Below, piece by piece: positions 51,779-60,942 of a DNA stretch of 64,000 nt. Positions within the stretch are counted from its first letter, which is position 1, and each line of letters starts with the position of its first letter. The notes beneath the pieces were generated by a model. The model was not told the DNA's origin. It was given only the letters and a program-made list of their open reading frames with translations, and did not search any database. The position numbers were made by a program, and so were the translations under genes. The DNA lies in assembly GCF_000227135.1 (NCBI RefSeq), contig NC_018255.1:777437-841436 (forward strand). Direction: 5' to 3'. Origin of the DNA: Leishmania donovani (lineage: Eukaryota > Euglenozoa > Kinetoplastea > Trypanosomatida > Trypanosomatidae).

Positions 51779-52192
51779 CTACTCTGGTTGCGTAGCAGCT
51801 GCCATGCGATGCTGCTCTACCATACAATTGTCGAAGCTACTAATTGTGTCGTCACAGATTTCCGCAAGACGCTCCAGACCCTTGGCTACGGCCTCTACAG
51901 CGTAGTCGGAAGCCTGCACATGCAAGAGCATCTTCGGTTCCAGAGGATGGGGAATCGCGTAGCCGGCGCTCGTCACGGCGGCGTTCTGCATAAGAACGTG
52001 CCGCAGGGGGTTTCCTAGGGTGTGATCCTCGTGAGAGAAAGTTACCACAGCAGTGGACTCGTTATCAGTGATACGCTGCAGATCAATTTGAACCTTCTGC
52101 TCCTCCGAGGTGTCCACCTCATCGCCCTCGTTCATGCGTTGGATGTGCTCCTGGTGGAGGATGAAAGCATCGCGAGGGTGAAAAGACGCCAT
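51779..52192 (-). CDS. RPC19: RNA polymerase I and III subunit AC19 (RPAC2)
   Basis: 137 residues, matching the ~110-142 of the family. The RPB11-like dimerisation fold is clear: VTFSHEDHTLGNPLRHVLMQN at 50-70, containing the EDHTLGN-LR signature, then AGYAIPHPLEPKMLLHVQ, which is the (C/A)GY-IPHP-E-K block of AC19 rather than RPB11. The C-terminal helix is typical. It pairs with AC40 to form the assembly platform of polymerases I and III in the nucleus/nucleolus. In trypanosomatids Pol I also transcribes surface-protein genes in some species. Confidence 0.95.
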   Translation of the reverse strand: MASFHPRDAFILHQEHIQRMNEGDEVDTSEEQKVQIDLQRITDNESTAVVTFSHEDHTLGNPLRHVLMQNAAVTSAGYAIPHPLEPKMLLHVQASDYAVEAVAKGLERLAEICDDTISSFDNCMVEQHRMAAATQPE

Positions 52193-53027
52193 GATACCTC
52201 TCTCTGACTCGGTACGTTAAGGTGGGTGTTGAGAAACTTCAACGTCGCTCACGCGTCGCTTCGAGAGCCTCAGAGAAGGAGGCTGGAAAGGGTGCCCTGT
52301 AAGGAGGCTGGGGGATGCAAGAGAGATGAAAAGCGCCAAGCCTTCAAGCTTGCTATCCGAGCTTGAGGTTCGAGTCGTCGCCAAGTCAATTTCAGCAAAA
52401 GGGTGTGTTGTACAGAAGTGGAAAAGTGTCGCAGACAAAGATCGCCGAAGGTTCAGTGAAACGATATGGTGCCATCGGGGACGGTGGTGTGGATTGGCGA
52501 GTGCGGGTGCATGTGTGTATGTGAGAGAAAAAAAAGATTCCCCCGTGCCACTCATCCGTATCTCTCCTCTGCACCAGTAAGAGCGTCACTTCCACCACAA
52601 AAAGAAAAGCTAGAGATGTGGCGAGTTGCGATTCACGGCAATAAACGCCGTCCAACACGCGGAAGTTGTCTCTCAAACTATGCAGAAGATTTAGTTCTCC
52701 CTTGCACTTGAGGTAGTAAGAGAAGCAAAAAGAGTTGTTTATTCCTTTTTCTTTGGGGGGAACGGGAGGGGATTGTAATAGTAGCCGATCATAGCGAAGG
52801 CAGCAGCGCGACACCCGAGAAGAGAGGGGTCAAGTTGAGAGAAAAGGAAAGGGTTATTGCATCCATTAAACGCTGAATTCGGCAGTTATGTGAAACCTAT
52901 ATGTTCCTTCCGTTAGTGAGTAGTCAGCGAATTAGGAGCTGCGGCACCCGCTTCCATCTCCTTTTCTTTTGGTACGCGAACTGAGGTTGCGGCGAGTCGC
53001 TGCTCTCCGCTCACACTCAACGGCCCT
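52193..53027. other. Spacer between Sua5 and AC19
   Basis: No second gene is supported. The minus-strand frame at 52217-52555 has Ser/His-rich, UTR-like composition. Confidence 0.55.
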
Positions 53028-54188
53028 TTAGTCGGTGTGTCGCGCCGAAGCAGGTGCGGCCTCATTGATCAGGACGGCCGTCACGCCCGATGCTGCGCGA
53101 AATAGTCGGTCCTCCATCGCGGTCAGTAAATCTTCTTTTGCCTTGTCGTGTGGCCACTCTGAGATGAGCGGAAATACAAGACCCTTCGCCCCCTTAATTG
53201 TCTCGGTCGCTCGCAACGCATCAAAGACGGCGTAGCACCCCTCTTCAGGATTGCCGTCAGGGCTCATGTCGTGGTAGAAGAGGCAGGTGTCTCTGAATCG
53301 CGATAAGTATCCGTTAAAATCAAGGACAACGGTCTCGCAAAGAGGCACAACGTCTTTGCCGCGGTGAACGTAGACAGGCACATCCGCAGATGCTGTCAAC
53401 GCTGCCAAGCTACCGGGTGTGAGGAGGGACGACGGCACGTGTGGGGAGTAGTGAGTGAGAAGCTGGCCAGGGCTTACCATCGGCGCCTTCGCTGGGTCAC
53501 ACATGATGCGCGTGTCTCGAATTTCGACACGCGTCTGCGGGTACCTGTCTGCAATGGCGCGGTGAATCATGCTCACGGTAATGCACCCCCTGCGCAGCAC
53601 CACCACCAAGTCGTTCGCTTCAACCTTGGCTACAGTCGACTCGATGCCGATCGCGCTTTGTCCGCCGTCAATGATCAGTAGCTCCGGGTCTCGAGCAGCC
53701 AAGTCGTCGTAAACGTGCTGCGCGGTCGTAGGGCTTACGTGCCCGAAGGTGTTCGCGCTTGGGGCAGCTACAGGAACATCAGCCATCTCTAGCAGTTTCA
53801 GCGTTATTGGATTGTTGGGGATGCGAGCCCCCACGTAGCCAGAACCACCTGTAACGCAATCCGGAAGGGTCGGGCTTGCTTTGCAGACGATCGTCAACGG
53901 TCCTGGCCACAGAGCCGCCCCGATTGTGCACGCCAGCTCCACCGCCCCCTCATCCCACTTCAGATCCCACAACTTACGTGCGCCGTCCAAGGTGTACACG
54001 TGACAAATGAGTGGGTCGGTAGGTGGCCGCCCCTTCACGGCGTAAATGCTCTTGACAGCACTTCCAATCAGCGCATTGCCGCCTAATCCGTATACAGTTT
54101 CGGTTGGGATGGCGACCAGCTTGCCTTGCACTAGGGCATCAGCAGCCCGCCGCAGGTCCTCCGGCGAGGTTCCAATAATCTGAGCCAT
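53028..54188 (-). CDS. SUA5: Threonylcarbamoyl-AMP synthase, Sua5/YrdC family
   Basis: 386 residues: an N-terminal YrdC domain plus the C-terminal Sua5 domain, the longer (archaeal/fungal) architecture. Visible motifs: AIPTETVYGLGGNA at 26-39, KGRPPTDPL at 52-60, ALWPGPLTIV, VGARIPNNP, APSANTFGHVSPT, GIESTV and LRRGCI in the YrdC part, then the linker motif PGQLLTHYSPH that starts the Sua5 domain. It makes threonylcarbamoyl-adenylate from Thr, bicarbonate and ATP, the first step of tRNA t6A37 synthesis for ANN-decoding tRNAs. No obvious transit peptide, so cytosolic, perhaps also mitochondrial by another start. Confidence 0.96.
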   Translation of the reverse strand: MAQIIGTSPEDLRRAADALVQGKLVAIPTETVYGLGGNALIGSAVKSIYAVKGRPPTDPLICHVYTLDGARKLWDLKWDEGAVELACTIGAALWPGPLTIVCKASPTLPDCVTGGSGYVGARIPNNPITLKLLEMADVPVAAPSANTFGHVSPTTAQHVYDDLAARDPELLIIDGGQSAIGIESTVAKVEANDLVVVLRRGCITVSMIHRAIADRYPQTRVEIRDTRIMCDPAKAPMVSPGQLLTHYSPHVPSSLLTPGSLAALTASADVPVYVHRGKDVVPLCETVVLDFNGYLSRFRDTCLFYHDMSPDGNPEEGCYAVFDALRATETIKGAKGLVFPLISEWPHDKAKEDLLTAMEDRLFRAASGVTAVLINEAAPASARHTD

Positions 54189-55175
54189 GGGTTGTCTTTT
54201 GTCGATTAGAGAGAATGCCAGACAAGCCTTGAGCTTCGTGTGATCTGCGCGAGCTTGTGGCGGGATGGACAGCCGATGCGGCTGAAGTGCTTTGGACTAC
54301 GCGCTTTTCAGCCACTAGCCCTCTCGCGGAATAACAAAGAGGTAGGAAGGAGAAAAAGCCGCGCGCGGGATGCGATGCAGCGAGGCACACGTGAGAGAAG
54401 AGAAAGAGGAGCTGGCGATGAAAATGAGCGGATCCGGCTCGTGAGAAGCAACTTGTGCAGGAGTCCGAACTCTCTCCAAGTAAAAAACGAGTCACCGCGA
54501 CGCGGTGGAAACGAGTAAGTGAAGCCATGAGACGACAGAACGCTCGATGTCCTACTCGCACGTGCCCCTCCGCTAGACTGGAGAAAGCAGAAGCTCTCAA
54601 AAAGAAGGAACGGATTCGACGAACTGCGCTAAGAGTGCGCATCTTCCACTGTTTCGAAGATGGGGAGAGGTATCGGTGCTGCTCATGCGCGTATATTTCG
54701 TCTGTAGTTCACTTGCTTATTTTTTGTTCGAATGTTACGTCTTTAACAGGTTAAGCAGATCTGCTGCCTGTGAAGAAAAGGGGGAAAAAAGCTGCTCGAC
54801 AACTCCAGAAAAACACAACATAACGCGCCTGCCTTGATTTCCATAGTAAGCAGTGTCGCCGATTCGCGGTGGAAGAGTGCACATATCCTTTTGCTTCTCA
54901 TGCATCTCCTGCTACGTCCGAGAAGGACCCAGGTGCTGCTCCACCACCACCCTCATAGAGAAAGCCGCAAAAAATACTTCTGAGAAGATATGCTTGCCGC
55001 GCAGGGTGCATGGCTTGACTACAGCAACGTTTGCTCGTCCCATACAGACAGTTTTGTTCCTCTGTTCAAAAAAGCACACGCCGTCATGCTATCTACAAAC
55101 TGCACACTCCACTCAAGATACATGGTGCCTGAGACACGAGAACCGGAAACTGAATTTTTTTGTCGTCTCCTCTCT
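54189..55175. other. Spacer upstream of Sua5
   Basis: 5' flank of Sua5 with plus-strand purine runs at 54340-54460 (transcript pyrimidine tract). No gene is recognised. Confidence 0.5.
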
Positions 55176-55707
55176 GCCACACAAGAGCTACGCTCATCTC
55201 CGCCCGGCCGGTCACAGGCCCCGTCGCGCGGCGCGAGGCAGCCGTAGGCACACGAGGTGCAGCAATGCCCAGACCCGGTCATCGGTGCATGGCTTCTGCC
55301 TCGAACCTTACCCACCCCCGCCCCACAGGTCGCCCCACAGCCACGCACATTATGCTGGCCATCACCCGGGGCATCCCTCTCGGGGGGCCCAGGCTCACCC
55401 CGCCCCCAGTGGGCAGTGAGGGCCGGGGGTGGGACGCGTTCGAGTCACGCCGACACTCCGCCCATCCTGTGGATGGCGAAAACGTGTGCGCGGTCGCGGG
55501 TCGCTCCGGCGCCACGCCATCCAGCACCGGACACTGCGGGCATCGGCAGTGATACATCGCTCTGACGTCCCTACGTCACGCGCGCCTGACCCTGTCACCA
55601 CCAGAGGTGGTTGTGCAGTGGCAGGAATAGGGGCTGCTTGGCTTCCCCACAGAGAGAGTGGGTACTGGACCCTGATACCACGCTGAGGTGTCCCCCGTTA
55701 TCAGGGA
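55176..55707 (-). mobile_element. SIDER-type degenerate retroposon, copy C
   Basis: Fullest version of the 5' end: on the minus strand it starts CCCTGATAACGGGGGACACC (55688-55707 region) and runs through TCAGGGTCCAGTACCCACTC, the part that resembles the ingi-clade signature. The other end passes into GACAAAAAAATTC, an A-rich tail. It has 6 G followed by CCC where copies A and B have 12 G. It lies 268 bases downstream of the KREH1 stop, most likely in its 3'UTR, in sense orientation. Confidence 0.82.
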
Positions 55708-55974
55708 GACAGAGAGAAGGAAAGAAGCGGAAGAAAAAAGGTCATATGAAAAACAGGGAGGAAGAAGAAACTCCTCAGGAGACCAACAATAAAACAATCG
55801 AAGAACCGCGGAGCTCTAAGGGACAAGGAATCGGATGGAGAACCTTGATAGCGGGAGATTCACAGGTCATGTATTGGACGGCCCTCCAAGTACTAAAGGG
55901 TAGCGGTTTGTGCCGAAGCACTGCGTTAAACTAATCAGGTAATTTCACCCCATCCTCTATCCCCTGGGGTGTGC

Positions 55975-57615
55975 TCACCAGTCCAATGTGGACGGAAGAT
56001 CGTCATCGGGCTTGCGCGAGTCGGGCCTGCGAGGCATGAACTCGCGTGAACCGCCTCGATCGCTGCGGCGGCGGCCGAACCCACTGTTGTTCTCCCTTCT
56101 GGAGAAACCTCCTCGATCAACCCGCCTGAAGCGCTGCCTCTGCTGCTGCATCCGATGCTGGTAGCTCTCGGCGAGCTGCATCAACTCCTTTGGGGCAGTG
56201 GCATGGCAGCGAGTCAAGTAGTTGACGAGTTCTGTTGCGAGACCACCATCCTCTTCGCCAAGGAATGTGTAAGCGGTGCCGGTGCGACCGGCGCGGCCGG
56301 TGCGGCCGATGCGATGGCAATAGCTGTCAATCGTTTTTGGAGCCTGAAAGTTCACCACGCACGTTACATCAGGAATGTCTAGACCTCGAGAAGCAACATC
56401 GGTCGCGACGAGAAGGCGAATGTGGTTGTTCTTGAACATGCTCATGACCCTGTCCCGCTGCCGCTGCGACAGACCGCCGTGAATTGTCCCTACGTAGCGT
56501 GTATCGATTCCTAGCCGGTGGCTGAAAGCCCTGGCTGTGTTTTCCGTATCCGCCTGGCGCTCCACAAAGATGATGAGCTTGTCCTTGTTGTCGTCGATGG
56601 TCCCATCCTCGACCAACGACCCAAGCTTCTCAATGCGCTCTGTGAAGGTTCTGCAGAAGATGAGCTCTTGCTTGATGTGCTCATTCACTTGAAGCCCCGC
56701 GCCGGCCGTACCGGCTCGAATCAAAACACGATCGTCCGATAGATATTTGCGCGCCATCTCTTGCACCGACTCTGGCCACGTCGCCGACCACATCATCGTC
56801 TGCGGGTGTGAAGCTGAGCCAAGGTAGGCCATAATCTCATCCAAGTGGACCTGGAACCCCATGTCGAGAAGGCGATCTGCTTCGTCAAAGACCAGAAACG
56901 ACAGATTACGGATAGACACGTCGCCGCCGTCGAGAAAGTCCTTGAGTCGTCCTGGACAAGCAACGAGAGCGTCACAGCCGTTGCGAAGACGGCGGGCCTG
57001 TAGATCGCGCGGGGCACCACCGTAGGCCTCGCAGACGCGCACCTGCCCACATCCGAGGTTCTGAAATACCTTCGTGGTTTGTTGCACCAACTCCCGCGTG
57101 GGAGCTAGAACCAGAACAGACGGCGTCCCATCGGGGTTGGGCTTGAACCCTGCCAGGGCTGGAACCGCGAACGCCACCGTCTTTCCCGAGCCTGTTGGTG
57201 CAAGTCCGATAACATCGTGACCGTCGGCCAGCAAAGGTATTGTGAACTTCTGAATGTCAGTCGTGGAAGGGTACTTGAGCGTCTTCAACCCCTCCGCCAG
57301 CCATCGCGGTGCATCGCGCAACTCTTCAAATGAGTTTAGCGGGGTGACGTCGACACGATCACCATTGCCGTCCGTGATAGAGACGTCGTGCTCTGTTGAC
57401 ACTGCAGACGCGTTTGTCTTCGGTGGCGCATGCGGGTCGCCGATATTCGAGCTCGTTGCGGGGGCCGATCCCTCGTAAGCAGCACTAATCACAGAGAAGC
57501 AGCGCACCCTGTTCATCAGGGGCAAAAGAGTCGGGTGAGCCCGAAAAGGCACCACCCTGCACTGTGCGGCACCCCATCTGCCCAACAAAGCACTTGCAAA
57601 ACGCTGCATCTGCAC
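55975..57615 (-). CDS. REH1: Mitochondrial DEAD-box RNA helicase, probable mHel61/KREH1
   Basis: 546 residues. The first ~45 residues (MQMQRFASALLGRWGAAQCR start; Arg-rich, no acids) fit a mitochondrial transit peptide. Helicase core: Q-motif region with TDIQKFTIPLL, motif I APTGSGKT at 139-146, Ia PTRELVQQ, motif II DEAD in FLVFDEADRLLDMGF, motif III SATWP, motif IV IIFVERQADTE, V ATDVASRGLDIPDV, VI HRIGRTGRAGRTG. The tail is RGG-like (FRRVDRGGFSRRENN, RRRSDRGGSRE), suited to RNA binding. T. brucei mHel61/KREH1, a DEAD-box protein of about this size involved in kinetoplast RNA editing, lies near RpiB on chromosome 11 (from memory), which agrees with its position here. The editing role is inferred from this synteny and size. 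SIDER copy C lies downstream. Confidence 0.85.
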   Translation of the reverse strand: MQMQRFASALLGRWGAAQCRVVPFRAHPTLLPLMNRVRCFSVISAAYEGSAPATSSNIGDPHAPPKTNASAVSTEHDVSITDGNGDRVDVTPLNSFEELRDAPRWLAEGLKTLKYPSTTDIQKFTIPLLADGHDVIGLAPTGSGKTVAFAVPALAGFKPNPDGTPSVLVLAPTRELVQQTTKVFQNLGCGQVRVCEAYGGAPRDLQARRLRNGCDALVACPGRLKDFLDGGDVSIRNLSFLVFDEADRLLDMGFQVHLDEIMAYLGSASHPQTMMWSATWPESVQEMARKYLSDDRVLIRAGTAGAGLQVNEHIKQELIFCRTFTERIEKLGSLVEDGTIDDNKDKLIIFVERQADTENTARAFSHRLGIDTRYVGTIHGGLSQRQRDRVMSMFKNNHIRLLVATDVASRGLDIPDVTCVVNFQAPKTIDSYCHRIGRTGRAGRTGTAYTFLGEEDGGLATELVNYLTRCHATAPKELMQLAESYQHRMQQQRQRFRRVDRGGFSRRENNSGFGRRRSDRGGSREFMPRRPDSRKPDDDLPSTLDW

Positions 57616-58080
57616 AACTGACTCTTAACAGCACCGGAGATCACAGTTACGGGGGGTGCAACGGTACGAAACAGCGATTTGAAGCGAAAATGAAAGCATT
57701 CTAATATCGGAGGTACAGAGTGTGGTGGGAAATTTTGAGAAAGATGACATGGACGTTAAATCAAAAAACGCGTCGCATTGTTGATAGAAAGCCCGCGGGA
57801 CGCCACGACATTACTGCAGGTAGAACTGCAGCACCCTGAAGACATGCAGGGTCGGCTAGGAGAGCGCAACGCTGATCTGCCTTGACGTTTCTCAGGGCAA
57901 AATCGCTCTCTGGAGCGATGTGTGTCGATGGCCTCGAGCTACATGTTGCGTCTTTGTGCTGTGCTTTGAGAAATGTATACAAAGCCATGGTACGCAGTCT
58001 ATGAGCCAGTCAGTAAAAAGATATGCAGAGATCCACGGCGAAACAATACACAAAGCGATACAGGCAATGCAAAAAGTCAG
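57616..58080. other. Spacer between CEP76 and KREH1
   Basis: No gene called. A 75-codon minus-strand frame at 57761-57988 starts MALYTFLKAQHKD but has no recognised features. Confidence 0.5.
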
Positions 58081-59988
58081 CTATGAAATGCTGGCTGCAC
58101 TGTAGTTTACCGCAATCATCACCCAAACAGAGAAGACACGTTCTGGGAAGCAGAATACCTTGGCGCGCACTCCAAATTTGGCGCTGTCCACCACCGTATC
58201 CAAAATCTCTCTTCCCACCGAAGCAGCGCGCACAACGTCCATAACGCTGCCGGCGTCGAGGTACGAAACGTTCAGCGGAATAGCCTTGAACGTTTTCCCC
58301 ACCCCTAGGGTGCCCTTCACAGATTCTTGAAAAAGGGCGAAACTCTGGGCGCCGCCCTCACTCTGCTGACGTTCGTACAGTAGCAGCGCCTGCGACAGCA
58401 CGTACGAAACCGTGTCGTCATACGTCGTCACCACACCAAAGGAGTCGCGGTACGTCGAAATCGCCGCCCTCAGCTGAATCTCCAGTGAGCGCTCGATCGG
58501 CGACGCAGCGACAGTTTCAAACAAGAGTGGTGCAGAAGGGTATCTTGGCACCATTCTCAGTTTCAGCACGTTCAGTGGCTTCCAGAGTTCTTCATTGTAA
58601 CACTCAAACGATGTGGTAGCGATGTTGTTCGAGGCTTGGCAATTGGCAAAAAAAGATTTGTTGTTGAACATGCAGTCAACGGTAGCGAATGTATCCTGCT
58701 CACTCGGCGAAGACCGCTCACCTGACGTGGGGTTCCACACCGTGACCTTGGCTGAGCCACGCGCATCGGTAGACCTGGAGACGACAAAAACCCCGACTTC
58801 GCCGTTGTGGCAAGACCCAAGAGCGCAGTAAGCATCGATACCAAACCCCAGTAAAAGAGAGCAAAGAAGGGCAGCGTGGTTGCAGTGGTAGCCTTGCCTC
58901 TGCGAAAGAAAAATAAAAGGCGATAGCCAGCTACTTTCTTCAAGGCTCAACGCCCCTATGGAGCCGGTGCCCTCGGCAGTGACGCGCAGCAGCGAGACAA
59001 AACGCGCGGCATCCTGCGGTGAGTCGAGGCCGAACTCTGCTTGTATTGGCGAAACGAAGTGGGTCAGTGGCACCATCCTTCCAGTTGACGTGGATGCAAA
59101 TAGTCGTACCTTTCGATCTTTGTGTGTGGGGCGTAAACCCTGATACTCTGACCACCATCGCCGAGAGTACACGAGGAACTCGCGGTCAGCGTTGGTGACG
59201 GCAATACGCTGCTGCTCCACACGCGACACAATATCCTCCTCCTTGTACCGAATGCGCTTTTTCGACACCAACTCGAGCTGTAGATCTACAATACCTGCTG
59301 GTACCCCAGCGTTTCTGCCACAGAGTTCCACCGTGAGCCCTAGGTAACCGCTTTTTAGGACCTTTCTCCATTCTATGATATTCTCGCCCAGCAGCTCAGC
59401 GACGTTGAGCTGTGAATCTTCTCGCAGGACGGCAATGTGAAAAGGGGTTGAGACTTCGATAAGATCCGCCTCGCCAAACCCGAACCCAGTGGCGTCCACT
59501 TCAAAGAGAAACTCTTCATCAAACTTTGGTTCGGCAGAGCACGGCTTTACTGCAGAGCGGAACCTCTGGTTACCAAAGTGAGCAGCGAAGACGACAGAAC
59601 GCTTGCTCACAGTCGAGGGGGCTAGGTCGAGGTTGTCTACAAAAGCGCGTCCGCCATTCACTCGAACAAGAAGGTAGTGCCGGCCATCACTCGGTACGGT
59701 GATGGAAGGTACCGCGCCTACAGTAGAACGAGACTGAATTTGGCTGACAAGCTCCTGTAATATTCCTTTTTCTTTCACAATTCGCATGATGGCGCTTGGG
59801 TTTTCGCTGGAGTCGGCCTCATCGCCGTGCTCTGAGACATACGTATCAACAATGTCGCGTATAGAGTCGTAAACACCGGTCTCCTGTAGGAATGAGTGAA
59901 TTGCGGACTTCATCGATTTCAAATGCTCAGGTGATACCTGGCTAGATCCTTGTAGTGAGTCCATTGTCAGCTTTTCCTTTGAGCTCAC
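58081..59988 (-). CDS. CEP76: CEP76 homologue (centrosomal protein of 76 kDa)
   Basis: 635 residues, like the human protein (659). It is colinear throughout: an N-terminal LisH-like helix pair (LKSMKSAIHSFLQETGVYDSIRDI), the block HYLLVRVNGGRAFVDNL (cf. RYLYLQVLGGKAFLEHL), FAAHFGNQRFRSAVKPCSAEPKFDEEFLFEV (cf. CLHYRNQRFRSKPVPCACEPDFHDGFLLEV), a C2-like region to ~260, FLVYSRRWWSEYQGLRPTHKDR (cf. FLVYAKQWWREYLQIRPSHNSR), the transglutaminase-like core HCNHAALLCSLLLGFGIDAY at ~374-393, and a closing VFCFPERVFSVWVMIAVNY. CEP76 limits centriole re-duplication in animals; in flagellates a basal body/transition-zone role is inferred. Start at 59988 or Met9 (MDSLQGSS). Position within the family's conserved frame supports the full length. 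Confidence 0.95.
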   Translation of the reverse strand: MSSKEKLTMDSLQGSSQVSPEHLKSMKSAIHSFLQETGVYDSIRDIVDTYVSEHGDEADSSENPSAIMRIVKEKGILQELVSQIQSRSTVGAVPSITVPSDGRHYLLVRVNGGRAFVDNLDLAPSTVSKRSVVFAAHFGNQRFRSAVKPCSAEPKFDEEFLFEVDATGFGFGEADLIEVSTPFHIAVLREDSQLNVAELLGENIIEWRKVLKSGYLGLTVELCGRNAGVPAGIVDLQLELVSKKRIRYKEEDIVSRVEQQRIAVTNADREFLVYSRRWWSEYQGLRPTHKDRKVRLFASTSTGRMVPLTHFVSPIQAEFGLDSPQDAARFVSLLRVTAEGTGSIGALSLEESSWLSPFIFLSQRQGYHCNHAALLCSLLLGFGIDAYCALGSCHNGEVGVFVVSRSTDARGSAKVTVWNPTSGERSSPSEQDTFATVDCMFNNKSFFANCQASNNIATTSFECYNEELWKPLNVLKLRMVPRYPSAPLLFETVAASPIERSLEIQLRAAISTYRDSFGVVTTYDDTVSYVLSQALLLYERQQSEGGAQSFALFQESVKGTLGVGKTFKAIPLNVSYLDAGSVMDVVRAASVGREILDTVVDSAKFGVRAKVFCFPERVFSVWVMIAVNYSAASIS

Positions 59989-60225
59989 TCTATGCGATCC
60001 AGGTCATTGGCAAAAACAGCATGTGTCAAGATACATATAATGGAAGCGATGAAAAGCATGGGCAGATGCAGAGGCGATCGGGGTTTTCTTACAATGATAA
60101 GCGAAAAGGAGCGACTTTATAACGCATTCGAAACACTGTGTCCAAGGCTATACTCTTATGCTGATTAAGAAGAAGCACGGCTCATGAGTCAAACCGGCAC
60201 CAGTAGTAGTTTTCTTTTCTAATCT

Positions 60226-60654
60226 TCAATCCTCATCATACTGCGCACGCGCGATAAACAAAGCATAGTTCATAAGCATCAAAAGCAACGAGTGTACCAA
60301 CAGCGCCGCCCCTGGCCAGGCAACTCCTTTGTTTCCGTAGGGATCAACCGTCTTCCATATGGAAAGACAGATGGACGTGAAGAGAAGAAGTGCTCCCACA
60401 AAGAACATGCTTTTAGCCTTTTTAATACCGTCATCGTCGTCGTCCAAGTCACTGTCTGTGCCCAGGATATACACGGGCTTCACAAGCGACAAAACGAAGG
60501 TACCAAGCAGCGCGACCAGTGTGGGTAGCCACATGAGAAAGTTGTAGGGGAGCTTGGCCTTGCTTGCCATCACAGCTCCATCCATAAAGACGAGCAAGGC
60601 GCACCCGAATACGCCCCCGGAGGCGATGATGATTGTAGATCGGCGGCGACTCAT
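60226..60654 (-). CDS. TMEM50 (UPF0220) family membrane protein
   Basis: 142 residues with four hydrophobic helices near 8-30, 40-62, 84-103 and 112-135. The layout follows TMEM50A/B: RSTIIIASGGVFGCALLVFMDGAV matches the [25 protein letters not shown] start, then KAKSMFFVGALLLFTSICLSIW matches [21 protein letters not shown], and YGNKGVAWPGAALLVHSLLLM matches the VYPGIAVFFQNAFIF end. An acidic run (DSDLDDDDDG) sits in the loop after helix 2. Family members are endoplasmic reticulum/endosome membrane proteins of unclear function. Confidence 0.85.
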   Translation of the reverse strand: MSRRRSTIIIASGGVFGCALLVFMDGAVMASKAKLPYNFLMWLPTLVALLGTFVLSLVKPVYILGTDSDLDDDDDGIKKAKSMFFVGALLLFTSICLSIWKTVDPYGNKGVAWPGAALLVHSLLLMLMNYALFIARAQYDED

Positions 60655-60942
60655 TTTAATTGCTTCCTATGTAAAGCTGACAGCAAAGCAAAAAAAGGAA
60701 GGGGGTGGGTAAAGCGTTGGCCTCAAGGACTTCGAGAGCGTTTGAGCTGGCCGAGAAGCATGAAAAACTCAAAACTGCAAGCGCCTTTAAGAGCGGCATA
60801 TGTACCTATCACTCTGGAGGCAGCCCTTTTCGTGTTTTCTGCGCACAACTGCTTCGCGATGCGCTTTCGGCCTTCCCGTAAATATTGTGGGATTGAAGTG
60901 GTATTTAAGGTGCAAACGCTATCAGCTTGGAAAAGAGAAAAA

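Noticed and set aside
57761..57988. 75-codon minus-strand frame upstream of KREH1
   Set aside because: No family, no clear splice signal; probably KREH1 5'UTR or CEP76 3'UTR.
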